From Saccharomonospora sp. CUA-673 (GTDB lineage: Bacteria; Actinomycetota; Actinomycetes; Mycobacteriales; Pseudonocardiaceae), in the NCBI RefSeq assembly GCF_001942305.1, contig NZ_MKKE01000002.1, forward strand, positions 62,001 to 126,000: DNA of 64,000 nucleotides. The letters run 5' to 3'. The notes under the pieces are model-generated. The model saw only the letters and a list, made by a program, of their open reading frames with translations, ran no database searches and was not told the origin of the DNA. Positions 54,067 to 62,267 of the stretch are shown here, piece by piece; position 1 is the stretch's first letter; each line of letters begins with the position of its first letter. The translations under genes and the position numbers were made by a program.

Positions 54067-55337
54067 CCCTCGGACTCGTAGCCCTCGGACTCGTAGCTCT
54101 CGGACTCCTCGCGTTCGGAGTCGTAGCGCTCGGGTCCCGAGCCGCGGCGGGCGTAGCCCGCACCGGTGGCGATCAGTGCCGCCACGGCGCACGCGGCACC
54201 GCCGAGCAACAGCGGCGCCTGCGGCCACACGTGCTCGGCGAGCACACCGGCCAGCAGCGCACCCAACGGCGCGCCGCCCAGCAGCAGCAACAGGTACAGG
54301 GCCATCATCCGGCCTCGCATACCCGGCGCCACGGTCAGCTGCACGGCGGCGTTCGCCAGCAGCGTGAAGACCATCTGGCCGGCCCCGGCGATCACCAGGC
54401 CGACGACACACCACACCAGCGACGGCGCCAGCGCCGCACCGAGCTGCGCGACCCCCAGCACCGCCGCGGCCGTGACGAACCGCCGGTGGTTCGGGCCGTC
54501 CCGGGTGAACCGCCACGCGCACAGCAGCGCACCGCTGAACGTGCCCACCGCCAACGCCGTGTGCAACAGGCCGAAACCGTCCGCGCCCAGCCCGTACACA
54601 CTGCCCGCCAGCACCGGGATCGACGTGGTGAACGTGTTACCGAGCGTGCCCACCGTCAGCACCAACGCCAGCACCATCGACAGGTCCCGATGCCGGCACG
54701 CGTGCCACACGACGTCCCGTAGCCGGTAGCTCGACGTCCGGTCCGGACCGTCGAGGTGGAACCGGTCGGGATTCATCAACCACAACGTGATGACCACCGG
54801 AATCAGGCTCGCGGCGTTCAGCGCGAACAACCACCCGGTACCGATCAGCAGGATCAGGAAACCACCGATTGCGGGCCCCGCCACCCGCGCCGAGTTGAAG
54901 ATGATCGAGTTGACGGCCACCGCGTTGGTGACGGTGTCCCTGCCGACGATCTCCATCACGAACGCGTGCCGCACCGGAACCTCGACCGCGCTGGCACACC
55001 CGAGGATCAGGCACAGGGCCAGCACGTGCCACAACTGCACCGCGCCCGTGAGATCCAGGACCGCCAACAGCGCCGCGCAGGACCCGACGACGTACTGCAG
55101 CCGAATGATCAGCGTGCGCTTGTCCAGCCGGTCGGCCAGTACGCCCGCCCACAGCGTGAACACCGGCATCGGCACGAACTGCAACGCGACGGCCAGGCCG
55201 AGGGCCACGGGACTGCCGTCCGAGATCTGCCAGACCAGCCAGTCCTGGGCCACCCGCTGGATCCACGTACCGAGCAACGACAGGATCTGCCCGATCGCGT
55301 ACAGACGGAAGTTGGCTACGCGCAACGACGCGAGCAT
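53997..55337 (-). CDS. MFS transporter (EntS/enterobactin exporter-like)
   Basis: A 446-residue major facilitator with 12 helices. The EntS/MFS_3 style is seen in NFRLYAIGQILSLLGTWIQRVAQDWLVW (two blocks, about 8-35), WAGVLADRLDKRTLII and NSIIFNSARVAGPAIGGFL. The C-terminal tail is an acidic repeat, about five Glu-Ser-Tyr/Gly units, encoded by a 15-base tandem repeat. Its 3' end overlaps the end of the convergent merR gene. It precedes a biotin-carboxylase-like gene in a divergent-free minus-strand run, so it could belong to the natural-product region. Substrate unknown. Confidence 0.87.
   Translation of the reverse strand: MLASLRVANFRLYAIGQILSLLGTWIQRVAQDWLVWQISDGSPVALGLAVALQFVPMPVFTLWAGVLADRLDKRTLIIRLQYVVGSCAALLAVLDLTGAVQLWHVLALCLILGCASAVEVPVRHAFVMEIVGRDTVTNAVAVNSIIFNSARVAGPAIGGFLILLIGTGWLFALNAASLIPVVITLWLMNPDRFHLDGPDRTSSYRLRDVVWHACRHRDLSMVLALVLTVGTLGNTFTTSIPVLAGSVYGLGADGFGLLHTALAVGTFSGALLCAWRFTRDGPNHRRFVTAAAVLGVAQLGAALAPSLVWCVVGLVIAGAGQMVFTLLANAAVQLTVAPGMRGRMMALYLLLLLGGAPLGALLAGVLAEHVWPQAPLLLGGAACAVAALIATGAGYARRGSGPERYDSEREESESYESEGYESEGYESESSVAPASQSSASEPSTSR
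54058..54132. repeat. 15-bp tandem repeat at the merR/MFS overlap
   Basis: Five units close to GACTCGTAGCCCTCG, the first three nearly identical. On the plus strand the first unit supplies the merR stop codon; on the minus strand the units encode the Glu-Gly/Ser-Tyr-Glu-Ser tail of the MFS protein. Unit number may vary between strains. Confidence 0.85.
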
Positions 55338-55362
55338 CGGTCCCCCACTGGGTTGTCGATCG

Positions 55363-56262
55363 TCAGCCGGCCTCGGCCAGCCGGTCGGGCTGCCACGGTG
55401 CGGCCGCCGGCGGCGCTCCGCCGCCCACCCGCGGATCCTCCAGCGCATCAGCGGCGCGCCGCAGCACGACGTCCCGGTCGGCACCGAAGACGAGGATCGT
55501 GTCCGCGCCGCCACAGACTCGGAGCGCGAGCGCGTGGCCGTGGGCCGGTAGCCGGTCGTAGGTCAACGGATGGCCGTCGACCACGCGGATGTGCTCGAAC
55601 ACGACGTCGACGTCGGCGACCTGCTCCACCGCCCGGCTGCGCGCCGGCCCGGCCGCGACGTCCACGAACGACACCGGCCCGGCACCGGACACCGTGAACG
55701 AGCACGTCGCGATCCCGACGTAGCCCGCGTCCCGCAGCACGGCCGTGCAGACGCCGCGCAGCACGGCCTCATGCTCGCCGGACAGGAACGGTGCCGGTGC
55801 CTCCTCCACGATCGGCCCGCCGAGGTGTCCCGGCGTGCGGTCCCGGGTGGACACGACCACGACCGTCCCCGCGGCATCCGCGAGGCATTCGGCGTCCACC
55901 CTGCGGACGGGGCCGGGCCCGGCACCCACCGCGGTCCGGACGCCCGCGCGCGCCGCACTCGCCCGCACGGCGGCGGAGTCGAGCAGTCGGCGGGCCGCGC
56001 TCGGCTGCGGCCCGATCCACGCCAGGCCGTGGTCGAGCACGGCGGCGGCCACGGAGGCGTCGCACGCGAGCGGTCCGTGTCCGGGGTGGACCGCATCGGC
56101 GCCGGCCTCGTCCGCCGCGGCGACGAGCGCATCCGCCGTCGCCGCAGAACCCGTCGCCTCGCACGCGGCCGCGGCCACCGCGCTCAGCCCCAGGTCCTCG
56201 CACGTTCTGACGATCCGAGCACCGGTGACACCGCGGTCCGCGACGAGCACCTTGCGCAACAT
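55363..56262 (-). CDS. Degenerate biotin-carboxylase-like protein
   Basis: A 299-residue protein that starts like the biotin carboxylase subunit of acyl-CoA carboxylases: RKVLVADRGVTGARIVRTCEDLG, ADAVHPGHGPLACDASVAAAV and GLAWIGPQPSAARRLLDSAAVRASAARAG in blocks. The protein is much shorter than the usual 450 residues. The ATP-grasp glycine loop is missing, and the catalytic EMNxRLQVEH block is replaced by FVDVAAGPARSRAVEQ. It is therefore unlikely to carboxylate biotin. Codon use matches neighbours and the frame is intact, so it seems maintained. ATG 56262 has GGAAGG upstream. It is the last gene of the sugar-gene run; function unknown. Confidence 0.7.
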   Translation of the reverse strand: MLRKVLVADRGVTGARIVRTCEDLGLSAVAAAACEATGSAATADALVAAADEAGADAVHPGHGPLACDASVAAAVLDHGLAWIGPQPSAARRLLDSAAVRASAARAGVRTAVGAGPGPVRRVDAECLADAAGTVVVVSTRDRTPGHLGGPIVEEAPAPFLSGEHEAVLRGVCTAVLRDAGYVGIATCSFTVSGAGPVSFVDVAAGPARSRAVEQVADVDVVFEHIRVVDGHPLTYDRLPAHGHALALRVCGGADTILVFGADRDVVLRRAADALEDPRVGGGAPPAAAPWQPDRLAEAG

Positions 56263-56360
56263 CGTGATCACGACCTTCCGTCTCGACTTCGGATCTCTCA
56301 CTCGGCCGGCACCCCAGACCCGCTACCGCACCGCCCCGGCCACCGCGCACGCCGAGCGCT

Positions 56361-57107
56361 TCACGCGCTCCGGACGGACATCCCCGTGGACCGCAGCGCG
56401 GCCAGGCGTTGGTCGATCATCCGGACCGCGGCATCACCGCGCGCCTGCCAATCGGCCTCGAGGTGGGTCTGCGCGCGATGTCTGCGGTACAACCAACCGA
56501 CCTCGTCGTCGACGTAGCCGTCCGACAGTTCCGCCAGCGCCGTCATCAGACCCACGTCCTCCGACCTCGGCGCCGCCATCCACCCACCCAGCGCTCGGAC
56601 CAGGTCCGTCCGCGCCGTCAGTCCCGCACACATCTGCGACCACGACCCACCGACATCGGTGACCGCGCCGACCGTGCCGCGGGGCACCGAGCCGGTCCGG
56701 GCGGGCGCGGCCCCGCCGGACCGGACACCGGTCTCGTCGATCTCCCCCGCGGCCGTCATGACCCAGCCCAACGCCGGCTCGTCGGCCAGGCGCGTGAGCG
56801 GGTTCGCGAGTGCTCCGTCCAGCAGGACGTCGTCGTGGTCCAGGACCCGCACCAGCTCACCCCGCGCCCGGGCGAGCGCGAGGTTGCGGGTGCCCGCGAT
56901 GCCGGCCTGGGTTCCGTTGGCCGCGTAGCGGACCCCTGCCACCCGCCCGACGACGGACTCCAGTGCCGGCTCGGCGCCGTCCTCCTGCACCAACCACTCG
57001 AACTCCCAGTCGTCCGGGAGTTTCTGGTCGGCCAGGCTCTCCGCGGTCTCGGCCAGGAAGGCCGCCTTCGGCGCGTACGCGGCCGTGATCACCGACAACA
57101 TGGGCAT
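56361..57107 (-). CDS. Family 2 glycosyltransferase
   Basis: A 248-residue GT-A fold enzyme. LSVITAAYAPKAAFLAET at the start, WLVQEDGAEP, GIAGTRNLALARARGELVRVLDHDD (with the DxD metal motif at HDD) and a C-terminal region with DVGLMTALAELSDGYVDDEVGWLYRRH in blocks are typical of GT2. It transfers a sugar from an NDP-sugar by inversion. It lies between the 2,3-dehydratase and the biotin-carboxylase-like gene, so it may be part of the deoxysugar cluster. Confidence 0.87.
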   Translation of the reverse strand: MPMLSVITAAYAPKAAFLAETAESLADQKLPDDWEFEWLVQEDGAEPALESVVGRVAGVRYAANGTQAGIAGTRNLALARARGELVRVLDHDDVLLDGALANPLTRLADEPALGWVMTAAGEIDETGVRSGGAAPARTGSVPRGTVGAVTDVGGSWSQMCAGLTARTDLVRALGGWMAAPRSEDVGLMTALAELSDGYVDDEVGWLYRRHRAQTHLEADWQARGDAAVRMIDQRLAALRSTGMSVRSA

Positions 57108-57146
57108 GGGACACCGATCCTCACCGGGGACGACAACGACACTGGA

Positions 57147-58502
57147 TCACACCGCGGCGGCCAACGTGGCCTTCTCCCCGGCGATGCAGCTCATGAGACA
57201 GCGGGCGGCCACGTTGACGTGATTGCCGTGCCGGATGAACGAGGTGACCTGGCTCAGGGTCATCCAGCAGAAGTCGTCGTCCACGTCCAGATCGAAGTCC
57301 TCGCCGACGTCGACGATCAGGTACCGGTTCTCCGCGTGGTAGAAGCGGCCGCCCTCCTCCGAATGCACGACGTCCACCAGTGTCCGGCTCTCCGGGGCGC
57401 CCAGCAGGTCGTCCAAGAAGGCCGGTCGGTACGCGGCGAGACTTCCGGTGTAGTTGTCGGGAATGCAGCTCACCGTCGGTGCCATCTCCACCGTGTCGTG
57501 CGTTCCCGCCTCGGCCTCGGCGCGCACCAGAACGTGGAACGTGCCGTCGATGTAGCGTCCGAGGAAACCGATCACGCCACGTCCCTGCGGTTCGAACAGC
57601 GGCTGCGACCAGCGTGCGACCTCCCGTCCGGACGCGGCCACGTCGACCCCGATCACCGCGAAGTGCTTGCCCTCGCGGTGGACGATCTCGCCGCCGCGCA
57701 GCGACCAGTCCGGCAGTTCGCCGAGCGGGACGAGCCGCCGCTCGATCTCGTGCCGCGATTTCGCCTCGGTGAACCAGCTGAGCAGCTCCGAGGTCGAGTG
57801 CCGGGCCCGCTCGACACGCCCACCGCTGAGTTCGGTGCCGAGACCGGACACCCGGCCCAGCCCCGACAGCAGGAACGGCAGGCCCGACAGCACCGTGCGC
57901 GCGTCCATGTTCACGAGGTTCGGTTCGCGCAGCAACGCCGACATCTCGGTCAGCGACACCCAGCGGAAATCGTCCTGCGCCGGAACCTGCTCGTCGATCT
58001 CGACGATGACGTTGCGGTTCCGCTTGGCCAGGAACCACGAGCCCTGCTCGGACTGCAACGCGTCGTACACCCATCCCCCGTGCCGGGGCGGGCGGAAGTA
58101 GTCGAGGTACGGAACGTCCTTGCCCTTGTGGACCTTCTGGTAGTTGCTGCGGGTGGCCTGCACGGTCGGCGACAACTGGATCCGGTTGATGTTGCCCGGT
58201 TCCATCTTCGCCTGCATCAGGAAGTGCACCTCGCCCCGCGCCACCGTCGCGACGATGCCGAGGATGCCGATCTCCGGCTGCACGATGATGGGCTGCGACC
58301 ACTCGCCGGGCCCGCGTGCGGCTGTCTTGGCATGCAGTCCCCGGACGGAGAAGAACCGTCCCGTCTCGTGGACGACGTCGCCGGTGTCTCCGTCGATCCG
58401 CCATCCGCCCAGGCTCTCCAACGGAGCCTTGGTCACCTCGTACTCGTGTTGTCTCGCACGCTCGTCGTACCAACTGTGGAAGTCGGAGATCTGGTCGGTC
58501 AC
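57147..58502 (-). CDS. NDP-hexose 2,3-dehydratase
   Basis: A 451-residue enzyme of the EvaA/TylX3/SpnO family, which removes the 2-hydroxyl from NDP-4-keto-6-deoxyglucose on the way to 2,6-dideoxysugars. The family is an internal duplication, visible here as two copies of a pattern: EWSQPIIVQPEIGILGI to FRWVSLTEMSALL, then RWSQPLFEPQGRGVIGF to FCWMTLSQVTSFI, each ending with NMDAR or NVAAR. GTG 58502 overlaps the stop of the epimerase gene as GTGA, with AAGGGGAC upstream. The unstable product needs the 3-ketoreductase, which is present two genes upstream. Confidence 0.95.
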   Translation of the reverse strand: MTDQISDFHSWYDERARQHEYEVTKAPLESLGGWRIDGDTGDVVHETGRFFSVRGLHAKTAARGPGEWSQPIIVQPEIGILGIVATVARGEVHFLMQAKMEPGNINRIQLSPTVQATRSNYQKVHKGKDVPYLDYFRPPRHGGWVYDALQSEQGSWFLAKRNRNVIVEIDEQVPAQDDFRWVSLTEMSALLREPNLVNMDARTVLSGLPFLLSGLGRVSGLGTELSGGRVERARHSTSELLSWFTEAKSRHEIERRLVPLGELPDWSLRGGEIVHREGKHFAVIGVDVAASGREVARWSQPLFEPQGRGVIGFLGRYIDGTFHVLVRAEAEAGTHDTVEMAPTVSCIPDNYTGSLAAYRPAFLDDLLGAPESRTLVDVVHSEEGGRFYHAENRYLIVDVGEDFDLDVDDDFCWMTLSQVTSFIRHGNHVNVAARCLMSCIAGEKATLAAAV

Positions 58503-59095
58503 GATGATGTCCCCTTGCTGAGGGTAGGGCCAGGCCAGGTCATCAGGAGTCCGTCCCGTTCCGCCTCGGCCACACTCGGTGCCGCGCGGTCCTTGTCCGA
58601 GATGTAGACCGGTTCCACGGCCTTCCACGGGAGGTTCAGCGACGGGTCCCAGGGGTTGATGTCGATCTGCGTTCCCGGCACATGCACCGACGACAGCACG
58701 TAACAGATCACGGTGTCGTCGGTGAGGGTCAGGAACCCGTGTCCCACACCCTCGGGCACGTACACGGTGCAGGCGCGGTCGGGGTCGAGGATCGTGCTGT
58801 GGTGCACGCCGAACGTCGGGGACCCGAGGCGCAGGTCGACGGCGACGTCCCGGGCGGCGCCGCGTACGCAACTGACCAATTTGGCCTGCCCGGGCGGCAC
58901 CGTCACGCTGTGGATCCCGCGCAGGGTGTTGCGCCGGGAGGTCGAGTAGTTCACCTGCGCCGCGCGGAACGGCCGCTCCGTCAACTCCTCGAGGTGCGGA
59001 AACCGCAGGGCCTCGAAAAAATCACCACGATTGTCGAGGATCTTCTTCGGGTGGAACACGAAGACATCGGGAATCGCGGTTGTCTCAACGTCCAT
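58499..59095 (-). CDS. dTDP-4-keto-6-deoxyhexose 3,5-epimerase family protein
   Basis: A 198-residue cupin of the RmlC family. FHPKKILDNRGDFFEAL, the RGIH motif (His62), PPGQAKLVSCVRGA (Lys72) and YVPEGVGHGF are the substrate and catalytic blocks. ATG 59095 has GAGGA upstream. In 2,3,6-deoxysugar routes the homologue is often a C5-epimerase (EvaD type) producing L-sugars; specificity (3-, 5- or both) is not decided by sequence. The extension to 59116 lacks support. Confidence 0.92.
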   Translation of the reverse strand: MDVETTAIPDVFVFHPKKILDNRGDFFEALRFPHLEELTERPFRAAQVNYSTSRRNTLRGIHSVTVPPGQAKLVSCVRGAARDVAVDLRLGSPTFGVHHSTILDPDRACTVYVPEGVGHGFLTLTDDTVICYVLSSVHVPGTQIDINPWDPSLNLPWKAVEPVYISDKDRAAPSVAEAERDGLLMTWPGPTLSKGTSS

Positions 59096-59159
59096 GAGCA
59101 TCCTCGTCCATGACAATCCTTCTGATCGGCCTGGTCCGCGGCCGTGCCGCGGGTACCGC

Positions 59160-60155
59160 CTACCTCGCGTGCACCGGACGGGCGTGCGTCCGGATCGCGT
59201 CGATCAACCTCGCCTGGCGGGCGATGGCGCCGTGGCCCCATTCCGGCAGGTCCGGTTCCTTCCGGACCGCGCCGGCGAACGCGTCGACCGCGGCCCGGAA
59301 CTGGTCGGCCGCGGGCAACGTCACCGGCTCGCTGCCGTGGGAGGTCACGAGGCGCGCCTCCGGCACGTGTCCGACCGGCGTCGTGAACACGTGCGAGACC
59401 TCGATGCGTCCCGTGCTCCCGGTGATCTCGTACGCCGACGTGTAGGCGTCGGCAAGTCCGAATCGGACCTGGGCGAACACCCCGTCGGGTCGGGCCAGCA
59501 GCGCCGCGCCGCCGAGATCGACCTCTCCGGTCTCCGGTTCGCGCAGCACCGTCCCGTGCACGGTGAGCGCGGGGCCGAGGAACATCTGCGCCGCCCGCAC
59601 CGGGTACCCGCACGTGTCGTGCAGCGCCCCACCGCCGAGCTCACGGCGGTGGCGGATGTCCCCTTCGGGCCGTGCGGGGATGGCGAACGTCGAGGAGAAC
59701 GAGCGGAGCTCGCCGATCGCGCCGTCGTCGACGAGGTCGCGCAGCGCGCCGTGCATCGGGTGGTGGCAGAACATGAAGTTCTCCCGCAGCACCAGGCCGG
59801 ATTCCTCGGCCAGCGTCAGGAGCGCATCGGTCGTGTCCCCGTCCAGGGTGAGCGGTTTCTCGGCCAGCACATGCTTTCCCGCACGCAGGGCACGCTCGAT
59901 CCACTCGGCGTGCAGCCCCGAGGGCAGCGGGAGGTAGACGGCGTCGACGTCGTCGCGCTCCAGCAGTGCCGCGTATCCGGTCATCGCCTCCGCTCCGTGG
60001 CGTTCGGCGAACTCCCGCGCCTTCCTCTCGGTCCGGCTCGCGACGGCCACGAGATGGCAGCGGCGGCTCGCGGCGACGGCGGGCAGGACCCGCCGATCGG
60101 CGACGTCGGCGCAGCCGAGCACCCCGATACCCACGGATTCGTCGTCAACGGACAC
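59160..60155 (-). CDS. Gfo/Idh/MocA oxidoreductase, likely NDP-hexose 3-ketoreductase
   Basis: A 331-residue NAD(P)-dependent oxidoreductase: Rossmann start GIGVLGCADVADRRVLPAV, the EKPLTLD motif with the conserved Lys at about 100, and HDTCGYPVRAAQMFLG. Similar proteins (TylC1, SpnN, UrdS-associated ketoreductases) reduce the 3-keto group made by the 2,3-dehydratase, which lies just downstream in this run. GTG 60155 has GAGGAGG upstream. Pairing with the dehydratase strongly supports the deoxysugar role. Confidence 0.9.
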   Translation of the reverse strand: MSVDDESVGIGVLGCADVADRRVLPAVAASRRCHLVAVASRTERKAREFAERHGAEAMTGYAALLERDDVDAVYLPLPSGLHAEWIERALRAGKHVLAEKPLTLDGDTTDALLTLAEESGLVLRENFMFCHHPMHGALRDLVDDGAIGELRSFSSTFAIPARPEGDIRHRRELGGGALHDTCGYPVRAAQMFLGPALTVHGTVLREPETGEVDLGGAALLARPDGVFAQVRFGLADAYTSAYEITGSTGRIEVSHVFTTPVGHVPEARLVTSHGSEPVTLPAADQFRAAVDAFAGAVRKEPDLPEWGHGAIARQARLIDAIRTHARPVHAR

Positions 60156-60208
60156 GGAGACCTCCTCGCCAGGGTCACCGGCGGCGCCGATGATGTGTCG
60201 GTCGGACC

Positions 60209-60262
60209 GACACGCAGCGAGGGCGACCCACCGGCTTCGGTGGATCGCCCTCGCTGCGTGTC
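60209..60262 (-). terminator. Very long perfect hairpin between DsbA-like and ketoreductase genes
   Basis: 18-base perfect arms GACACGCAGCGAGGGCGA (60209-60226) and TCGCCCTCGCTGCGTGTC (60245-60262), then one C-A mismatch and an inner CCACCG-GCTT-CGGTGG. About 24 base pairs in all. Placed to terminate the GT1/DsbA-like transcript before the ketoreductase operon. No U-tract. Confidence 0.8.
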
Positions 60263-60272
60263 GCGTGTTGTC

Positions 60273-60872
60273 TTATGCGCCGGTCAACGCCGTGTAGTAG
60301 TCGTCCTCGGCGCGGACCCCGGACAGCTGCTTGCCGTCGGGCAGCAGCACATGCGGAACCGACCGGAAGCCCATCGCCCGGACCCGGTCGAGTTCGGCGC
60401 GCAACTCGTCCGCCCCGTCGGTGGTGAAGGAGACATCGAGTTCCTGCGCGATCCGGCCCAGCACCGCCGTGTCGCCGATGTCGAGGCCGTCGGTGAAGTG
60501 CGCGCGGAACAGCCGCTCGGTCATCGCGCGGCCGCTCCCCTGCTCGGCGGCCTGGCGGATCAACCGGTGCGCCTCGAACGTGCCTGCGCCGAGCGCGCGG
60601 TCGTAGTCGAGCACGACCCCGTCGGCCTTCGCGTCGACCGCCATCTGCCGGGCGTGGGCGATGGCCTCCTCCCCGAAGTGTTCGCGGAGTTCGTCGAGCA
60701 GTGGGCGGCCGTGTTCCTGCTCCCCCGGCGCGAGCTCGAACGGCAGCACGGTCAGTTCGCAGGACCCGCCGTCCGCGGTGAACCGGTCCACGGCCCGCCC
60801 GAAGCGCGTGAAGGCGACGTACGAGGCCGAGCAGATGACATCGAGTACAAAGTGTACGGTTACCGGTTTCAC
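60273..60872 (-). CDS. DsbA/FrnE-like thioredoxin-fold protein, one active-site Cys
   Basis: A 199-residue DSBA-like domain protein related to FrnE. The N-terminal strand VTVHFVLDVICSASYVAFTRFGRAV (two blocks) occupies the active-site position but reads C-S-A-S instead of CPWC, so only one Cys is left; the cis-Pro loop FRSVPHVLLPDGKQLSG is intact. Disulfide exchange is therefore unlikely and it may act as an isomerase, GST-like or binding protein. GTG 60872 has GAGGGATC upstream; ATG 60887 is an alternative. FrnE was named for a frenolicin-cluster gene, and it is here 25 bases downstream of a natural-product GT1. Confidence 0.85.
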   Translation of the reverse strand: MKPVTVHFVLDVICSASYVAFTRFGRAVDRFTADGGSCELTVLPFELAPGEQEHGRPLLDELREHFGEEAIAHARQMAVDAKADGVVLDYDRALGAGTFEAHRLIRQAAEQGSGRAMTERLFRAHFTDGLDIGDTAVLGRIAQELDVSFTTDGADELRAELDRVRAMGFRSVPHVLLPDGKQLSGVRAEDDYYTALTGA

Positions 60873-60897
60873 CGATCCCTCTCCCATAATCCGGCGT

Positions 60898-62222
60898 TCA
60901 CCCCGTGTTGGCGGGGCGTGCCTTGTCGTGTTCCGATCGCTGTGCCTTCGCCCGGTGCAGCGCGGTGAGCTCCTCGATCGCGGGCACCAGATCACCCGGC
61001 CGAGCCGCCGCGACGAGATCGGCGTGGAGTTCGCCCGCACCGAGTTGGAACGACGGTTCGGTGATCACCCGCAACAGTTGTTTGCGCAGTTCCGGCACCG
61101 ACAGTCCCTCCCTTCCCACCACGACCCCGCCGCCGCGTTCGGCGACGTACTCCCCCGTGAGCTCCTCGTTCCACTCGGTCAGCGGGACGATCAGTTGGGG
61201 GATTCGGTAGTTCGCGGCGCGGCCGCGGTGCCGTCGCCGCCGTGGTGGATGATCGCCGAGCAGGTCGGCAGAATCTGACTCAGGGGAAGGTACTCCATCG
61301 TCCGGACATTGTCGGGGATGCGCGGCAGCATCGCCCGTTGAGCCGAATTCATCGTCACCAATGCCTCGACGTCGGACTCGGCGACCGCTTCGAGCACATC
61401 GCCGAGCGAGACCCGCTGCCAGTCCCGTTCGTAACCGGTGGTCGCCGCCGGGATGCAGATCCGCGGCCGCCGGGGCGGTTCGCGGAGCCAGTCCGGCACC
61501 GGCCGCGAACCGTTGTAGGGCACCCAACGCATCGGGATGGAGCGCGCCGGACTCGGCAACCGCAACGGCGCCGCCATCGGGTCGAGGGTCCACTGGCCGA
61601 GCACCGTCTCCGGGTCGAACTCCACCCCGTGCCGCTCCGCGTGCGGCCGCATCAGCCCGGCCACCGCCTCGGCGGCGAGCCGCGCACCCGGCGAACCCGA
61701 CCGTGCGAGCCCGAGGACCCATCCGAAGTAGTCCGGCCCCCACAGCACCCGCGCATGCGCCGCCCCGCACACCCGCGCCGCGACCGGCGAACCCACCATG
61801 GCCGGGTCCCACAGGACGAGGTCTGGCCGCCAGGACCGCGCGTAGGCCACGAGGTCGTCGGTCGCGGTCCGCTGCGGCGCCTCGGCCGGCAGCGGCGGGC
61901 AGAAGTACGCCATCGCGGGCAGGATCCGGTTCCGCAGCACCGCCCAACTCCGCCGGTCCTCGGCGGCCAGCTGCCATTCCGCATCGACCTCGGCCAGCTG
62001 CTCCTCGACGCGGTCGAACGACTCCTCGCCGAGAGTTCGGACCGTCCCGTCCTCGCCGTCGCCGACAAGCACCGGGGTCAGGCCGGCGGCGATCACCTCG
62101 TCGACCAGCGACGGGTACGCCGCGATCTGCACCTCGTGCCCGGCGTTCCGCAGCGCCCACGCGATCGGAATCATGGTCAACAGATGGGATCTGTTGGGAA
62201 ACGTCGTGATCAGTACGCGCAC
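60898..62222 (-). CDS. GT1 natural-product glycosyltransferase, frameshifted
   Basis: A GT-B fold glycosyltransferase of about 441 residues, of the DesVII/EryCIII/UrdGT type that moves deoxysugars onto polyketides. MRVLITTFPNRSHLLTMIPIAWALRNAGHEV opens the acceptor domain (two blocks). The donor domain has PRICIPAATTGYER and the IIHHGGDGTAAA motif with the diphosphate-binding HHGG. After TAAA it continues one base out of phase as ANYRIPQLIVPLTEWNEEL to the stop at 60898; one base is missing near 61218. No auxiliary activator (DesVIII-like) gene is seen in the window. Confidence 0.92.
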
Positions 62223-62267
62223 CGGCGCTCCTTCGAGGTGATGTGACGAGCTGCGAAGGTCACCGCG

